NCBI GenBank assembly: GCA_039545295.1
Contig: BCIK01000008.1
Span: forward strand, 760,487-824,486
Direction: 5' to 3'
Origin: Udeniomyces pyricola
Lineage: Eukaryota > Basidiomycota > Tremellomycetes > Cystofilobasidiales > Mrakiaceae
DNA: 64,000 bases
Below, one piece after another: positions 12,088-23,877 of the stretch. The translations under genes were made by a program, and so were the position numbers. The notes beneath the pieces are model-generated. The model made no database searches. It was not told where the DNA came from and was given only the letters and a program-made list of their open reading frames with translations. Within the stretch, counting starts at the first letter, position 1. Each line of letters opens with the position of its first letter.

Positions 12088-12965
12088 ATGCCCATCCCAG
12101 TAAGCCCATAGCCTCATTCTCATCTCAGTTCACCCATCCACATACTCACTGTCCCGATATCGAATCCAACACACCTGCCCTCACACAACAGTGGGAAGTC
12201 ACCCTCCCCTTCATTGCCATCGCCGGTGAGTCCCTCCGGTCCGACCTCCCCCCTCACCACAGGCAACCCTCCTTTCCCCCCCTTCCCTTCTCCCTCCCAC
12301 CAATCCATCCCTTCCTCTCTCATATTACCCACACACACACCCCATACTCACCTCGCACACTCTCTCTCTATGGGCTCTCCTCCTCAGCCATGTTCAACAT
12401 CACCGCTTACGGTTCCGCTTACGCCAATAGACTCAAAGCCCCAGAACACATGGTCCGTCCTCCGATTCCCGCCTAAGGCCCGCCCGCTTCGCTTCGCCCA
12501 GAGACGAGCCCAACCCAATCTCACCCCAATTTCCATCCNCCCCCCCCCNCCCCCCCCCCTTTTTTCTTCTCTTCGCACCCGCTGATCGTCGTTACCCTTT
12601 AGCCTAACCGATGGTGTCTCGATAACTGGGATGAAGCCATGATGGAACGAGATCGACGATTAACAGGTTCCTTCAGAGGTCAACGTGTACGTCCTTCTCC
12701 CTCTTTAACGACGAGACATCCAGTCTAGTAATCCCCCGCTCCGATGAACCGAACCCAAAAAAACCACCATTTGTTTCCCTTATGAACTGACAACCAACTT
12801 CACCCTTTCACCCTCCTTGCTCCCTCTTCATGTATCTTCATTTCTCTCAAACGTCCAAACCTTTTTCTTTAGGACGACCCGATCGCCCCTCCCGAATTCA
12901 GCACCAATCACATCTGGGAACGACAGAACCCAACGGCGACCTGGTTGAAGTTCAGCGGTCAATAA
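12088..12965 (+). CDS. Complex I accessory subunit NDUFA1 (MWFE/NIMM, 9.5 kDa)
   Basis: A small one-helix subunit of mitochondrial NADH:ubiquinone oxidoreductase, needed for membrane-arm assembly. Five exons (12088-12099, 12192-12225, 12388-12452, 12603-12686, 12873-12965) give 95 residues. It begins MPIPWEVTLPFIAIAAMF, a typical N-terminal helix, and continues with HMPNRWCLDNWDEAMMERD and RLTGSFRGQ, the family signature. It ends WLKFSGQ. The first coding exon has 12 nt. Donors are gtaagc, gtgagt, gtccgt and gtacgt. Intron 3 contains a poly-C run with N bases at 12539 and 12549. A single-frame gene finder would miss this gene because no exon exceeds 93 nt. Confidence 0.9.
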
Positions 12966-14892
12966 AACAAAACAAAAAATTGACCNNCCCCCCCCCCCCC
13001 CCCCCCTCACCTTTTCTGATCAGATCCTTCCTTGACCAGATAGCCGTCCCCCTTTGATCTGTCTGGCCGGTTGCCGCTTTCCTTTCTTCATTGCGCTCTC
13101 TCTCTCTCTCTCTCTTCTGTTTGCTGGTCTGTTGCTTCTTTCGGATGGATCCATGAGACCGACTGAATCAACCTTCAAGCCAATCAAGGTCGTCGACCCG
13201 TCTACATCCGTCCATTCATCCATTCATCTCCGATGTCTTGTTTCTCTCCGACGCAAAGGGGGGTTTTCTTTCCTTTCCTTTTGTTGTTGTTGTTGTTGTC
13301 GTTTCTGTTCCTGTTCTTGTTTCCTCGATGAGTTGTATGGAATCGTGCGCATGGGAGATCATGCACATGTAGCCACGACTTGATCATGGATGGTTCAAGG
13401 GAAGGTTGGAACGAACACCGACAGGCAAGATCGGGTTGATGATGACCATGCATCCCATCGATCATATATATATCATTGTATGCGCATCATCTTGATTATA
13501 GGACCGAGGAACCAGAGGACCTATTCGTCTCACGCTTTGGATGTTATTTGGGCTTGCCAAAAGTGAGACTGATGTTTTTACTGATGAGGTTTTGATTAAT
13601 GCTGTCGTACTGAGTTGGGGTCATGCTGATGCTGTACCGAAATATATCGGTGACCCTGATCCAACACCGCACGTTGTCATACGGGATTCCACACTGTACT
13701 CCGGGGGGGGGGGGGGGGGATGATTTATATCATACTGTTCCAACACATTTGTGATTGACGCTATAACCGTCACATGAACTTCACATCACTTCTTCCATCA
13801 CCGCATTCATGATCCAGCATTCAATGTTCTGGCCTCTCACTGATTTGCACCCAAATTCGTTTTCATGATCCTGTCTCCACTGAGTACAGCGCAAATATAT
13901 ATATATATATGTACTGATGGAGAACAGATCGATAACCGTGGGGGTCAATACCTCCCCCCCCCCCTTCCCCTCCCTCCCTTTTTGTCTTCAGGAGGTTCCT
14001 ATGATAGAAATTTCAAATCGTACGGACGGGCGTACGTACGTACGTTCCGGTCCCATTCAAAAAAAAAAAAAAAAAAAAAAAAAAACGGCCGGTTCATTCT
14101 ACATGATGGAATGGCCCAAATTCCAATCTTGACCTCGTAATTTTTATTTTTATTTTTATTTCAATTTTTATTATTATATAAGTCAGTTCGCTGTGGCTAC
14201 TTGGTCGACTCTGCAAGTAGGTCTCGGCGAAACGAGGTCATGAACAACGCAGAGCGATGAAACCAAGGGAAAAAAAGGAAAGGAAAGGGAATGATCAAAG
14301 AGAACTTTTACAAGACGTTAACCTAGCGTACCACTAGTGCTATATCCGTATATATACATCGGCCAAAATAGATGAATGTCCATCAGAAAATATCATCATT
14401 CAATGGACCTGCATCACGGCCCATCACAACATATACAGCGATCAAGCAGCTATATAAAAAAAAAAGACCTATGGAAACCGACATTGAAAAAGTACGCGAG
14501 AAGAAAATCTCATAAAGGAAAGAACCGGGGGGGTTGTGAAGAGTTGGAGAAGTCGACAAGCTATTTCGAGACCAAGGTGAAAACAAGACAGCCCAAGAAA
14601 GAGAAGAAGGTCGAGGAAAAAAGAAAGGCAGAGTCGAGGACAAGAAACTATTACGAGGAACAAGAAGTGAAAGGGGCTATATGAGCCAGCTCGAGGAAAC
14701 GAGGAAAGAAAGAACAAGACAAGGCAATGTCCGACCAGATCACAAAAAGAGAAAAAGTCGGAAAAGAGACACGTAACGTAGCAGAACAGTCAGGGCTAAG
14801 TAATGTAGCAGGGAGAAAAAAAAGAGGGATAGAATCGAGAGGAATGCACGACAACCGGTGTAGACTCCTCAATCTCCCGGTAGTTAGAATGT
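12966..14892. other. Long intergenic region with homopolymers, no supported gene
   Basis: Nearly 2 kb between NDUFA1 and the next minus-strand gene. It holds poly-C with N at 12986-12987, CT repeats near 13098, a poly-G run near 13700, a 27-A run at 14059-14085, and an A/T-rich stretch with repeated ATTTTT units at about 14140-14180. Frames such as 13541-13723 (+) have no recognisable similarity. The part near 14.5-14.9 kb is A/G-rich and is probably 3' UTR of the neighbouring minus-strand gene. Confidence 0.5.
14059..14180. repeat. 27-A homopolymer followed by (ATTTTT)n-like A/T-rich tract
   Basis: 27 consecutive A at 14059-14085, then near 14140-14180 tandem T5-A units and TATTATTATA. Such DNA excludes nucleosomes and can serve in termination or as an origin-like element; neither role can be shown from sequence. 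Confidence 0.6.
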
Positions 14893-17767
14893 TCAGGGCA
14901 ATGCTCCATCCCAGCTGCCTCTCTTGTCACCGTCAAACGAAGCCAGCGGAGCCGACATGGCGGAACGGTTGTCCCTAGCATCTCTCACTTTTCGGCCGCT
15001 TTCTGCGCTTGGGGCCTCCTCGTCGGATCTCAGAGAAGCCTCTTTGGAATGAGGCAAGGAGCCGGGCAAGCCAACTTTCACTTCTTGGTTGCTTGCCTTT
15101 GAGGGAACGGTGGAATCGTTGGTCTTAGTGGGAAGGCTGAGGGCAGGGGTGACTGTAGCGGCAGCGGCAGCGGATCGAACAGAGTCGGCATGGAGAACGT
15201 CGACTTGCATACGGAGAAGCTCGACTTCGCGCTTGAGGCGTCGGTTGTCGGTCTCGAGGAGCGTCTTTTCGCGCTCGGTCGTTTGCATGACCTGGACGAG
15301 TGAAGACGTGGGTCAAGAAACGAAAGGGTTTGATGAAAGAGGAGAGCACGACAGAACCATTATGACAGAGTAAGCAGTCATATAGATGTATCAAACAGAC
15401 AGAGAACGAAGCAAGCAAGGATCTTACCGAAAGAGCCCATCCGGCCATGTCCTCCCATCGGCCAATCTGCTCCCCGCCGGCTCGCTGAAGGCGTTTGAGT
15501 CCCAGCTCGAGCTCCCGTCTCTTGATTAGTTCCCGGTCGAGTCGTTCTTCGAGCGCTCGCACCTTGAATTTGAGCTCGCGATCGCTGACGGACATCGCCC
15601 CCATGGCACCAGAGCCCATTTTGCCCAAGGGTGCGTTCTGGTCCAGGCAAGACTTCTGAAGGTCGAGGAAGGCGAGCTGCGGGGACGTGGAAGCGCTACC
15701 TGCTCGATGAGCCGTCATTCCAAATTCGGCCGGTCGAGCGTCAGGTGAAGTCGAGGGTCGGGTGTGCGCGAGCGATCGGATGCCTTTCTGTCGCGAAGGC
15801 TCTCGTCGAGGGAAAGTCTGGTCCGAACTCAATGGGAGGATGGCGCTTGCGTCCGAGGCCATTGTCGAAGTAGGTAAGAGTGGGGCATTGATGTTCCCGT
15901 GGGGCGAATTGTTGACAGATGAACTCGGCGTCAAAAGGGATGATCGACTAGAGGAGGACGAAGCGACGGTGGAGAGCGTTGCAGAGGACATGTAGGTGGA
16001 AGGCGAGGCAAGAGTAGGGGTCGTAAAGTCGAGCTTGGGCGCGAGAGACTCATCACATGAGGACAAGGCGTCAATCTGAGTATCGTGGTCTACAAGCGAG
16101 TTTGTTGTGAGGGGTAAAGGTGAGTTGTCGGTTTGAGATGACGACTGTTGCTGATCTTGAGCATATCGATCCTCAAACGCCGTGGACTTTCTCTCGCTCC
16201 CACTGGATGTGTGACTTCCTTCGCCATCGTCATCTCCTTTGACCTTTTCGCCCGCAGCAGCTGTGCTTGACTGAGTAACAACCGAAGGGTGTTTGGTCGG
16301 TGGCTCCAACTCGGCCTGGATCGCAACGTGTCGTCGAGCAACGCGACGGCCGACGATGGGTCTACCCTCGACATCGCGAGCGACCTTGTGACCCAACTCT
16401 TCGAGTGCAAGGATCTGGTCCTCCACTTGCTGCTTGCGCTTTTGTGGCGACGTGACGATGGGTGGTCCGAGATCTACTAGTCCATGAGCGGCAGGCGTGG
16501 ACCTGGAACCAAGCCCCGCAGGAAGCTCAGGGTCGAGCACGGAGTCAATACGGCCGGCGGCAAACGTCGGCAATGACTGCGAGGGGGTGTGTAAGGGAGA
16601 ATGAGAGGCGTAGGTTGTCGATGATGAAAGTGGCAAAGTAGCAACAAGCTCTGACCGATCGATCGAAGGACGGCGGGTGGGGTATGAGCCAGATGAGAAT
16701 GATCGCTTGAGACCGCTCGATGTTGGAGTTGCTGGTAGCGTTTTGTCGTCGAATGATGAGATAGGGACGACGTTTCTGGTCGGTTGAGGCGATTGATGGC
16801 GGTTTAAGGGAGGAGCCGAGTAAGAACTCACCCGGTCGCCGTGCTCGGGAGCTAGCGAATCCGAGGCGAGAAGCGGACCGGGAGAGGGTTGAGTGACGCC
16901 ACGTCGACGAGGTGACGATCCTGTGCCGATGGTCGACTGGCCGTCTGCCGAGGGCTTCGTCTTGATATCAACGACAGCATTGACGATGTTGGCCCAATCT
17001 CGGCCAGATTCGTTCGGTGCCGTAGCTGGCCGACGTCCAAGACCCCGAGACGAAGTTGGAGGGGACTTCGGGGATGGCATAGTGGCAGAAAGGGAGACAG
17101 TCGGCGACGACGGTAAAGAGCTCAAGTTCGGATGATGGTGAGGTACCGGGGGAGTCGGGTCCTCATAGATGGGTGCGTTTGGGAACAGGGCGTCGAGGTC
17201 AACCGAACCATGCCCGGGTCTATAAGGAACGACGATGGCATGTTTGCTGTAAGATCGATCAGAGGTGAACAAACGAGATCAGGATTGAACAATCAGATGG
17301 AAAAGAACGGTTAGTGTTAATCGTGGTAGAGATTGAAACATAATCCGACGTCAAGCCCCGATGCAAAAAAAAGGATATGCAACCGACCCGCTCGGCATGA
17401 TCAGCTTTTCAGCTCCTTTCACGGTGTCGTCAGTGGCCCTGAGGCTGAGCCTTCCATTCTCGTCGGTAGACTTATCCTCCTTGGGTCCGGATTTTCTGCG
17501 ACCCAAACTAAAGAGGCTGTTGTGTGAGCTCGAGTTGCTGGGTCGCTTCGAGGATTTGCCGCCAGCCGAGAGACCAACAGAGGCCAGGCCAGAGGTATGG
17601 TGTACGTGAGATTGGGAAGAGGAGGTAGAGGGGTCGAGGAGACTTGACGATGCGACGGTTGGGGTATCGGGACCGGTGTAGCGTAGAAAGTCGGCTAGAG
17701 ACTGAAGGCGTCGTCGGGAAGAAAGAGAGTTGTGGTGGATAGAAAGGTGAGGAGCGTGGAAAGGCAT
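14893..17767 (-). CDS. Ser/Pro-rich coiled-coil protein, function unknown
   Basis: Not assigned to a named family. Exons 17388-17767, 15428-17246 and 14893-15291 join in phase to 865 residues. The N-terminal region has SLADFLRYTGPDTP, then a basic Ser-rich patch (SSKRPSNSSSHNSLFSLGRR). The middle is low-complexity Ser/Thr/Pro. The C-terminal third forms a coiled coil: LKFKVRALEERLDRELIK and MQTTEREKTLLETDNRRL. Intron donors are gtcggt and gtaaga. The true 5' end may lie farther upstream: TACTGAT near 17780 is followed by its first AG at 17695, in frame with SLADFLRYTG, so a long intron could link to the Ser/Pro-rich frame at 18.0-18.5 kb. The layout suggests a cytoskeletal or polarity scaffold, but that is a guess. 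Confidence 0.6.
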
Positions 17768-17979
17768 GACGAGCAAGGATATCAGTACTAGCTTATGTCA
17801 GAGGACGGGTAGGTGAGAGTGAATCAATACAACGGTCGACAAGCAGCATATAGAACGAGCCAACGGGTGAAGAGCAGGCCTGTTAAGTGAGATCCGTGAC
17901 TATCGGATCAATCACGCTTGGATCGGGTTGTCAATATGCCTACGGTCCCCTATCATCATGCTGTCGTCTGGATGGAATG

Positions 17980-18600
17980 TCAACCCNCCCCCCCCCCCCT
18001 CTCCCCCCAATCATCAGAGGGAGGTAACAACGAGTCGGGAAAAGGGGACGCAATCGAGGCCGCAATCGAGGCCCCGGCCCTATTCTCTTTACCCCTGTCG
18101 GATCGCATCCTAGCAGACATCGGATCATTCGGTCCAGTCGTCGCGTCTCCAGCAGCAATGATGACGATGACGACGATATTGCTCACTTTAGTGCTTCCCC
18201 GCTCATCTCGGGCTGAAGCCTTGCGAGGGTCGTCCGACTCGCCCACAAAACTAACGGCCTTGCCGCTCCGGTGACCCGAAAGAGATGACTTGGACGAACT
18301 GGGCTGGGGTGAGTGGCCTGGCGGGTGACACGACGGTTCAGTGGGCGGTAGAGGAGGCGGATGGGATGGCACGATTGAGGGCGTGCTGCTGGTAGTTGAA
18401 GTAGGCATAGCGGTGAGGGAAACGGAAGGAGTCGCAGAAGGTTCAAGTGTAGGTGAAGCGGATGGAACAGGCGGCTGCAGGTAAGTCGTAGCGAGGAATG
18501 AATGAAGTGGAAGAGACTGTGGATATGATCTGGCCTATTACCAGCTGAAGGTGAGGCGCGTGGATGCGTTGAAGAGCTGAGGAGCGTATGAAAGTTTGGG
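17980..18600 (-). CDS. Ser/Pro-rich exons, probably 5' part of the coiled-coil gene
   Basis: A minus-strand frame with PSHPPPLPPTEPSCHPPG, SSSKSSLSGHRSGKAVSFVG and ESDDPRKASARDERGSTK ends at a gtgagc donor near 18187 in phase 0. Upstream, joining across a gtaata donor and a tgcag acceptor extends the frame to about 18600 (QTFIRSSALQRIHAPHLQL), but I find no convincing start codon. The phase fits an acceptor at 17695, giving a roughly 490-nt intron that contains a poly-C run with N at 17987. The alternative is a separate small gene or a non-coding 5' leader. Confidence 0.4.
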
Positions 18601-19581
18601 CGGAATACTGAGCAGGTGGTCGTCAACGAAGAGGAAGGACATACAAGAAGTCCGGGAAGTCCTAAGCGAAGGGAGACCAACAAGAAAGAAGGAGAGAGAG
18701 CTGGGAGGGAGGGAAAAGCGGCTCGCCCTGTCTCCGGGAAAGGTAAACACTGTCTTAGCCTTTGACCGACGGACCCAGCGGAACGGAAGGGGAAGCTCCT
18801 GTCGAGGTCAGTTCATGTCGATCCTTTAATCTTGGCCAGATTGATATGATGCTAGCATGACTGAGCAATCAATCGACCAAGGGCATAAGAGAGCATCGAA
18901 AGAAGCAGCCGAGGGGTGTGGGGTATAGGCAAAAAGATGAGGTCTTACGCGACGGCGGTACCAATAGTTCCGTTGGACGAGCTTGTGATTGCGTTCCAAA
19001 TTCCATCGACTGCAACATTTGCCACGTGGCGGCGAAGTCTACGTCAGCGAACCCATGCGACCTTCTCCCGCTTTCTCGTCATGACGCTCACTATCAGTCA
19101 ACTGGCTTGCGCCGCTCGCATACGTTCTAGTTTCTTCCACTCATCAGCAACTCTAACGCACTCTCTCGCTCCTTCCGCAATGAAAATCTTTTCAACACTT
19201 ATCCAACCTCATTCCTCTCGTTTCGAAGGCCGACTTCTCACACACTGGGCGACGCCAGCCAAGCCCTCGTCATTTCTCGGCTTCAGGCCTTAGGCCTCAG
19301 GGCGGACGATAGTTTCAGCCTACCGCCCTGAATGATTTAGACTTTTATTGGTTTATCCCCTGAATGACCTCCTTAACCTGTTCCTTCCTCCACTGACTGG
19401 TCGCTCGGGTTACCTAAGGGCCTGGAAGTTGCCTTACAGGCTCTACGCCTCAAGGCAAGCATCAAGCGTTGCGTGCAAAGTCATGGGTTGGATCTGATTC
19501 GACACCAATTCCCTTCCCTTCACCTTAGCTTTCAACTCCCTCGCTCACTTTGCCTCGGATTTAGCCGTCAACATTCCTTCC
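18601..19581. other. Intergenic, with structured GC-rich hairpin segment
   Basis: About 1 kb between divergent genes. The right part (19285-19458) is rich in inverted repeats. A segment around 18936-19010 reads like a tRNA D-arm/T-arm in one strand but cannot be folded into a tRNA. No coding exon is supported. Confidence 0.4.
19285..19458. repeat. Cluster of short inverted repeats (hairpin-prone)
   Basis: AGGCCT is repeated around one T at 19285-19297. TCAGGGCGG (19297-19305) pairs perfectly with CCGCCCTGA (19323-19331). TTGCCTT (19429-19435) pairs with AAGGCAA (19452-19458). CCCTGAATGA occurs twice as a direct repeat. The block ends about 120 bp before the next gene's earliest ATG, so it lies in a 5' leader or promoter. 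Confidence 0.5.
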
Positions 19582-19656
19582 TTGTTTCTCCCAACAATCC
19601 TCTCCTTCTTCGACAGATCCGCTTTTCTGACATATTCCTTACGAGAAGACAGCCGA

Positions 19657-21704
19657 ATGCCCATGGCCCATCCGACTCTCAGCTCGCTCTTGCCGAGTTC
19701 ACGCTCGTTACCCGAGTTCCCGCTGCCATCGTCCGATCCACAACACCTCGTCATCCTCGCTCTCCGGACCGAACTCGCGCTCCAGGCGAATCGCATATCG
19801 TCCCTCGATCAAGACAACTTTGACCTCTCGGAGCGGGTGCGCGACCTCGAGGATGAGTGCGACACGCTTAGGAGACGTATCTGCGATCTGGAACGAGAAG
19901 AGAGTCTCGTCCGATGGGAAGGTGATAGAGAGTGTCAGACTCAAGAGTGGTGCGAGAACCAAAGAAAGGTGTGTGCCGATCAACATCTACGTCTCCCATC
20001 GCCATCCTCGTCCTATGTTTGACTCGAGATGACTTTGCTTTCACTGATTTGCATGTCCAACGTTGCTTCCGCTTGGACAACTCCTCTGCTTGACAGTCTT
20101 CTGGAAGCTCTCGCGTGGACATTCGTCCCTCGGTCCAAGCTCAAACTTTCTGTCGACCTCGCTACTATGACGCGATTCCAGCATTTCCCTTCACCAACCC
20201 AGAGCCTTTCTCTGCCGTTCCAGCCGCAACATCGTTGTTCACACGCCGGACCTCGGCGCTGTCGTTGCCTTGCTCCCCCTCACAATCCGGCTCCAAAGCG
20301 ACAGTCCCAAGTCCACCAATCTCTTCTGGCTTACCAATGCCGAGCACCCGTTCTTCCAAGACGACGTTGACCAAAGCACGTTCGCACACCGTTGTCGTCG
20401 CCTCGCCTCCTACCAAGAACACCCCTCATTCTCGGTCCAGCCCGCCCTCTTCTTCTGCATCATCCGTGCGTCGGATTCCGTTGGCGGCTCTCGATCCCAT
20501 TCTTTCCCCCTCTTCGTCTCTTTTAGACCACGATCCGGTCGCGACGCGTTGTCTCAAGAAACTTTCTCCGCTCTCCCAATGCATCCCCACGAAGAAACTC
20601 CCGCACCTGCCTGTCTCTGGCGGGAGATATCCGCCGCCTCTTATTTCTCCAACCTCAATCCCACTTCCACCTTCGCCGGCCTTCCCGTCTCTTGCTACAT
20701 TTTCTTCTCCACCTGCTGACTTCCCTCTATCGGTCGAGTCTCCCTTGATAAATGCGGATCGTTTGACCCCTGTTGTCTTCTATGCCCCCTCTGTACCAAC
20801 TCGCCACGTTTCTTCGAACTACTTCGAGGAATCAGAGGCCGACAAAGAGAACAGACCGCCTCCAAGCGTTGATCTCGGACCTCGTCCTGCTCGCCGATCG
20901 GCCCATTGCCCATTATCCGCTTCGGCGTTTACCACCTCTTCTTCCGATCTATCGCTCACTGCCTACTCAACATCATTCATTGCTCCCTCTGATGATGCCA
21001 CCTCTCCCTTGATTCACCAACGTCGACCGACGAACCCTATCGGACGAGCGACACCGTCGCCAACCAAATCGACCCCTTCTCCTCCAAGTCCGGCTTCTCT
21101 TTCTCCAACTACGATCCTCGGTCGGTTCCTCTCTCAGCCAACCACGGAGAAGCAAAGCGATTTGTCCCTCGCTGAACTTTCGACCCCTCCCCGATACAAG
21201 AAACCCAAGAAGCGAAGCAGCGCACCGTTCAGTCCTGTCTCTACATCTTTGGTCGATTCGCCTCTGACCGAAGTCCGGTCTCGTCCTCCCGGTGAGCGAT
21301 TGCCATATGAGACGCACTCAGTCAAGCCGCATGCGTCCTCATCGCCGTCGAGCGTGATGGTCTCCCCTGAGCAGCGGAGTGGGGACTCTCTGTTTGCTTC
21401 TTCGGTTGGAACGTTGGAGACGACGAGGGAGTTTGATGACCCGGACGATCTGGCGGCCTTGTACTTATCTCAGCCAAGGACTACTCGGCATCGGTACTGG
21501 CAGGATAATGACGACGAGGACGACTATAACGAGGTGGGCGAAGATGAGGTAGAAAGAGGAGACAATGCTAGCTGTGTTGGTGGTAGCGGGGAGTACGTCA
21601 GTGTGAGCGGGAGTAGTGGGAGTTCGTTCTTCTCGGGGGATATCACGTTTGAAAGAGTTCAACGACAACATCCATCGAATTTGCTTTCGCGACTCCATGT
21701 ATAG
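19657..21704 (+). CDS. Ser/Pro-rich protein with N-terminal coiled coil, unknown function
   Basis: No family recognised. Exons 19657-19968 and 20097-21704 join in phase 0 (gtgtgc donor, ttgacag acceptor) to 639 residues; an in-frame ATG at 19582 would add 25. After a Ser-rich start (MPMAHPTLSSLLPSSRSLPE) the segment ALRTELALQANRISSLDQDN to LEREESLVRWEGDRECQTQ is a strong coiled coil of about 80 residues. The rest is disordered Ser/Thr/Pro with basic patches (TPPRYKKPKKRSSAPFSP) and an acidic tail (DNDDEDDYNEVGEDEVERGD). A short coiled coil plus disordered phospho-rich tail recalls shugoshin-like or spindle proteins, but I see no diagnostic C-terminal basic motif. Confidence 0.6.
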
Positions 21705-22297
21705 GAGAGACGGGATGAGCGTTGGGCCTTGCCATGAGGAGATAGAGTCGAAGCTGGTGCTGATATCTCAGGGAAGCATGGTGGAATGATGATGGGGACG
21801 CACCCTCTTTTTTTTTTTTCGAACCTCAGACGCGTCAGACTGAAGCTCGTCTGGATCAGCAAGAGGTATAAGGCGATAGGTCAGTTGAGAAGTTGAGCTA
21901 CAGAAGGAACTATATGAATCGGGGTTGTGATTTGCTTTGGTACCTAGCTTGCATGAAGCGTTCTTTTTTTTTTCTTCTCTTCTTTTCTTCTTCTTCGGAT
22001 TGCTTACGTACGTTTTCTACGCGGATTTTATGGGATACCTTGCCTCCTTGATGTTTGGTTCCAGCCTTTTGCGAGCATGCTATACTCAATAATACTCATC
22101 ATCAGTCTCACGCATGTATATTAAACATTGAATATTGAATATTGAACGTTAAGTTGTCATCGCATCAACAGCAGATATATATAAATGTCAATATACGTAT
22201 GTGCACCAAGATTATGACCGTTAACCCTCATTTGCCCCTATCGGTCAACTCCTTCAATGTCAACGTCAACGTGCATCCCGATCGACCTTGCATTCAC
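21705..22297. other. Intergenic, coiled-coil gene 3' flank / AlkB upstream
   Basis: About 590 bp between two plus-strand genes. T-runs occur near 21810 and 21963, and a short direct repeat of TTGAATA lies near 22128-22146. No gene is seen. Confidence 0.45.
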
Positions 22298-23544
22298 ATG
22301 TCATCTTCCCCTTCTTCCCTCTTCTCCCTCTCACCTTCGCCTTCGCCTTCCCCTTCCCCTCCTCCCTCTCCATCCCAACTCACCATCCCCCTCTCACCTC
22401 CTTCCATCCCAGGTCTCTACCTCTACCCTTCCCTTCTCCCCCCGGCGTTCGCATCCACCCTCCTCGCCGACATCGCCCATGCAGATACCTTTGCGGGCGG
22501 AACGCGCGATCAAGCCATGTTATTTGGCGAAATGCCAGCGTGGTTGAGCAGGTTCGAGCACGTATTAGAGCAGGTTCTGAGCGAGAGACTAGAGGTGAAC
22601 GAGGAGAGAAGAGATATGGAAAGAAGGGAGGAAGAAGATGAAGTGTTGAAAAGGGCGTTTGGGGTGATGATAGTTCAGGAGGAGTCGAGAGAACCAGGAC
22701 GAGATCGTCAACCCAAGGGAAATCAGAGCAAAGAGAGTGAAGATCGCAATCAAAGTTCCTTTCTCGATGATGGATGTGCAACAGACACTTTGCGATGGCG
22801 ACGAGAAGGACGAAGGAAAGGGAGACAGGGTGCGTCTTATTTCTGTTGTTTTCTTTGTTATACATCAGCTAATCGATCTTGCGAAGTAGAAGAATATGGA
22901 CAATTTTTATTCTTATGTTTTTCCTTGGCCTTGGCAAGACCCATCATCGCGTCGCTATATCTCAGGATAGATAGCACGCCATGCAAGAAGCGATCAATGA
23001 TTTCAATCTTGATCCAAAGTGAACTAATCCCATCATCTCCTTCCCTATTGTTACCTTCCTCGTCCTACCCTTTGGTCCTCCACTGTCCATCTCAGCCATA
23101 TTGAACCTTTACCGTCCAGGCCAAGGCATCACTCCTCACATTGACCTTCCCAACCGTTATGACACACCCATCATTTCCATTTCCCTACTCTCATCAACCG
23201 TCTTCCTCCTCCGTCGACCCCGACCAACCTCGCATCCTTCCTCCCACGCCTCCCCCCAAAACGCCTACGAAACACATCGATTCCACCTTCCCGTCAACTC
23301 GATCTTGATCCTTGATGGCGAAGCCCGGTGGGAATGGGAGCATGGTATCGAACCGAACCAAGGGGAGTACATTGAGGATTTAGAGGAGGAGGATGGGAGG
23401 TCGTGGAGAGGAAGAGGAACGAGGGTGAGTTTAACGTTGAGGTGGATGAAGGAAGGAGGTGAGGTCGTTGGTGGTGTTGAGGAGCAGGGTGATGAGGATG
23501 TGGAGACCAAAGGCAAGAGAAGCATCATCAAAGAAGAGTGTTGA
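22298..23544 (+). CDS. AlkB-like Fe(II)/2-oxoglutarate dioxygenase
   Basis: Family members use Fe(II) and 2-oxoglutarate to demethylate alkylated nucleic acids or modify tRNA. Exons 22298-22829 and 23096-23544 give 326 residues (gtgcgt donor, ctcag acceptor, 266-nt intron). The N-terminus is Ser/Pro-rich, then GLYLYPSLLPPAFASTLLAD and FGEMPAWLSRF. The catalytic part has LNLYRPGQGITPHIDLPNRY with the HxD iron ligands, PIISISLLSS, the distal His in WEWEHGIEP and the oxoglutarate arginines in RGTRVSLTLRW. All metal and co-substrate residues are present, so it is likely active. A charged insert of about 80 residues separates the N-terminal strand from the catalytic core. It resembles ALKBH8/AlkB dioxygenases without an RNA-recognition or methyltransferase domain; the substrate cannot be told. 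Confidence 0.85.
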
Positions 23545-23877
23545 TATGTATGACATATAGTCAGTCATCAGATTGGCAAGTCAAAGCAAGTACTGAGATC
23601 AATGAAGCGTCCTGGGGAGCACGTTATCAGTTGGATTCCCGGGATGTTAACCGCTTGACAGAAATTGTCATCCAAGAGCTTCCATCTGAGAACAAACGTC
23701 GTGCTCCAATGATCAGGAAGTCATATATTCAGACCCCGAGTCTCTTTCTCGCTTTCTCCCTATTCCGCATCGCGTCCGATCATCTCGATGGCGGCGAAAC
23801 CTAGATTCACAAGCAACCATCCCCCCCCCCAAAAACAAAATAGAAATAAAAATTGAGATACAACAACCATTAGCTCC
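23545..23877. other. Convergent 3' flanks of AlkB and LSM3 genes
   Basis: About 330 bp between two converging genes, with a poly-C run at about 23820 and A-rich DNA on its right. It should hold both 3' UTRs. Nothing else is seen. Confidence 0.45.

Noticed and set aside
13541..13723. 60-codon plus frame ending in Gly run
   Set aside because: No recognisable similarity; its end reads a poly-G tract. It could be a chance frame or an unknown short gene, but evidence is lacking.
14376..14872. Overlapping frames on both strands in A/G-rich DNA
   Set aside because: Lys/Glu-rich or Ser/Phe/Leu-rich shadows of purine-rich sequence; probably 3' UTR of the minus-strand coiled-coil gene.
18936..19010. 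tRNA-like stretch (AATAGTTCCGTTGGACGAGC with later GTTCCAAATTCC)
   Set aside because: The D-arm and T-arm look suggestive, but no 7-bp acceptor stem or correctly spaced anticodon arm can be formed on either strand.
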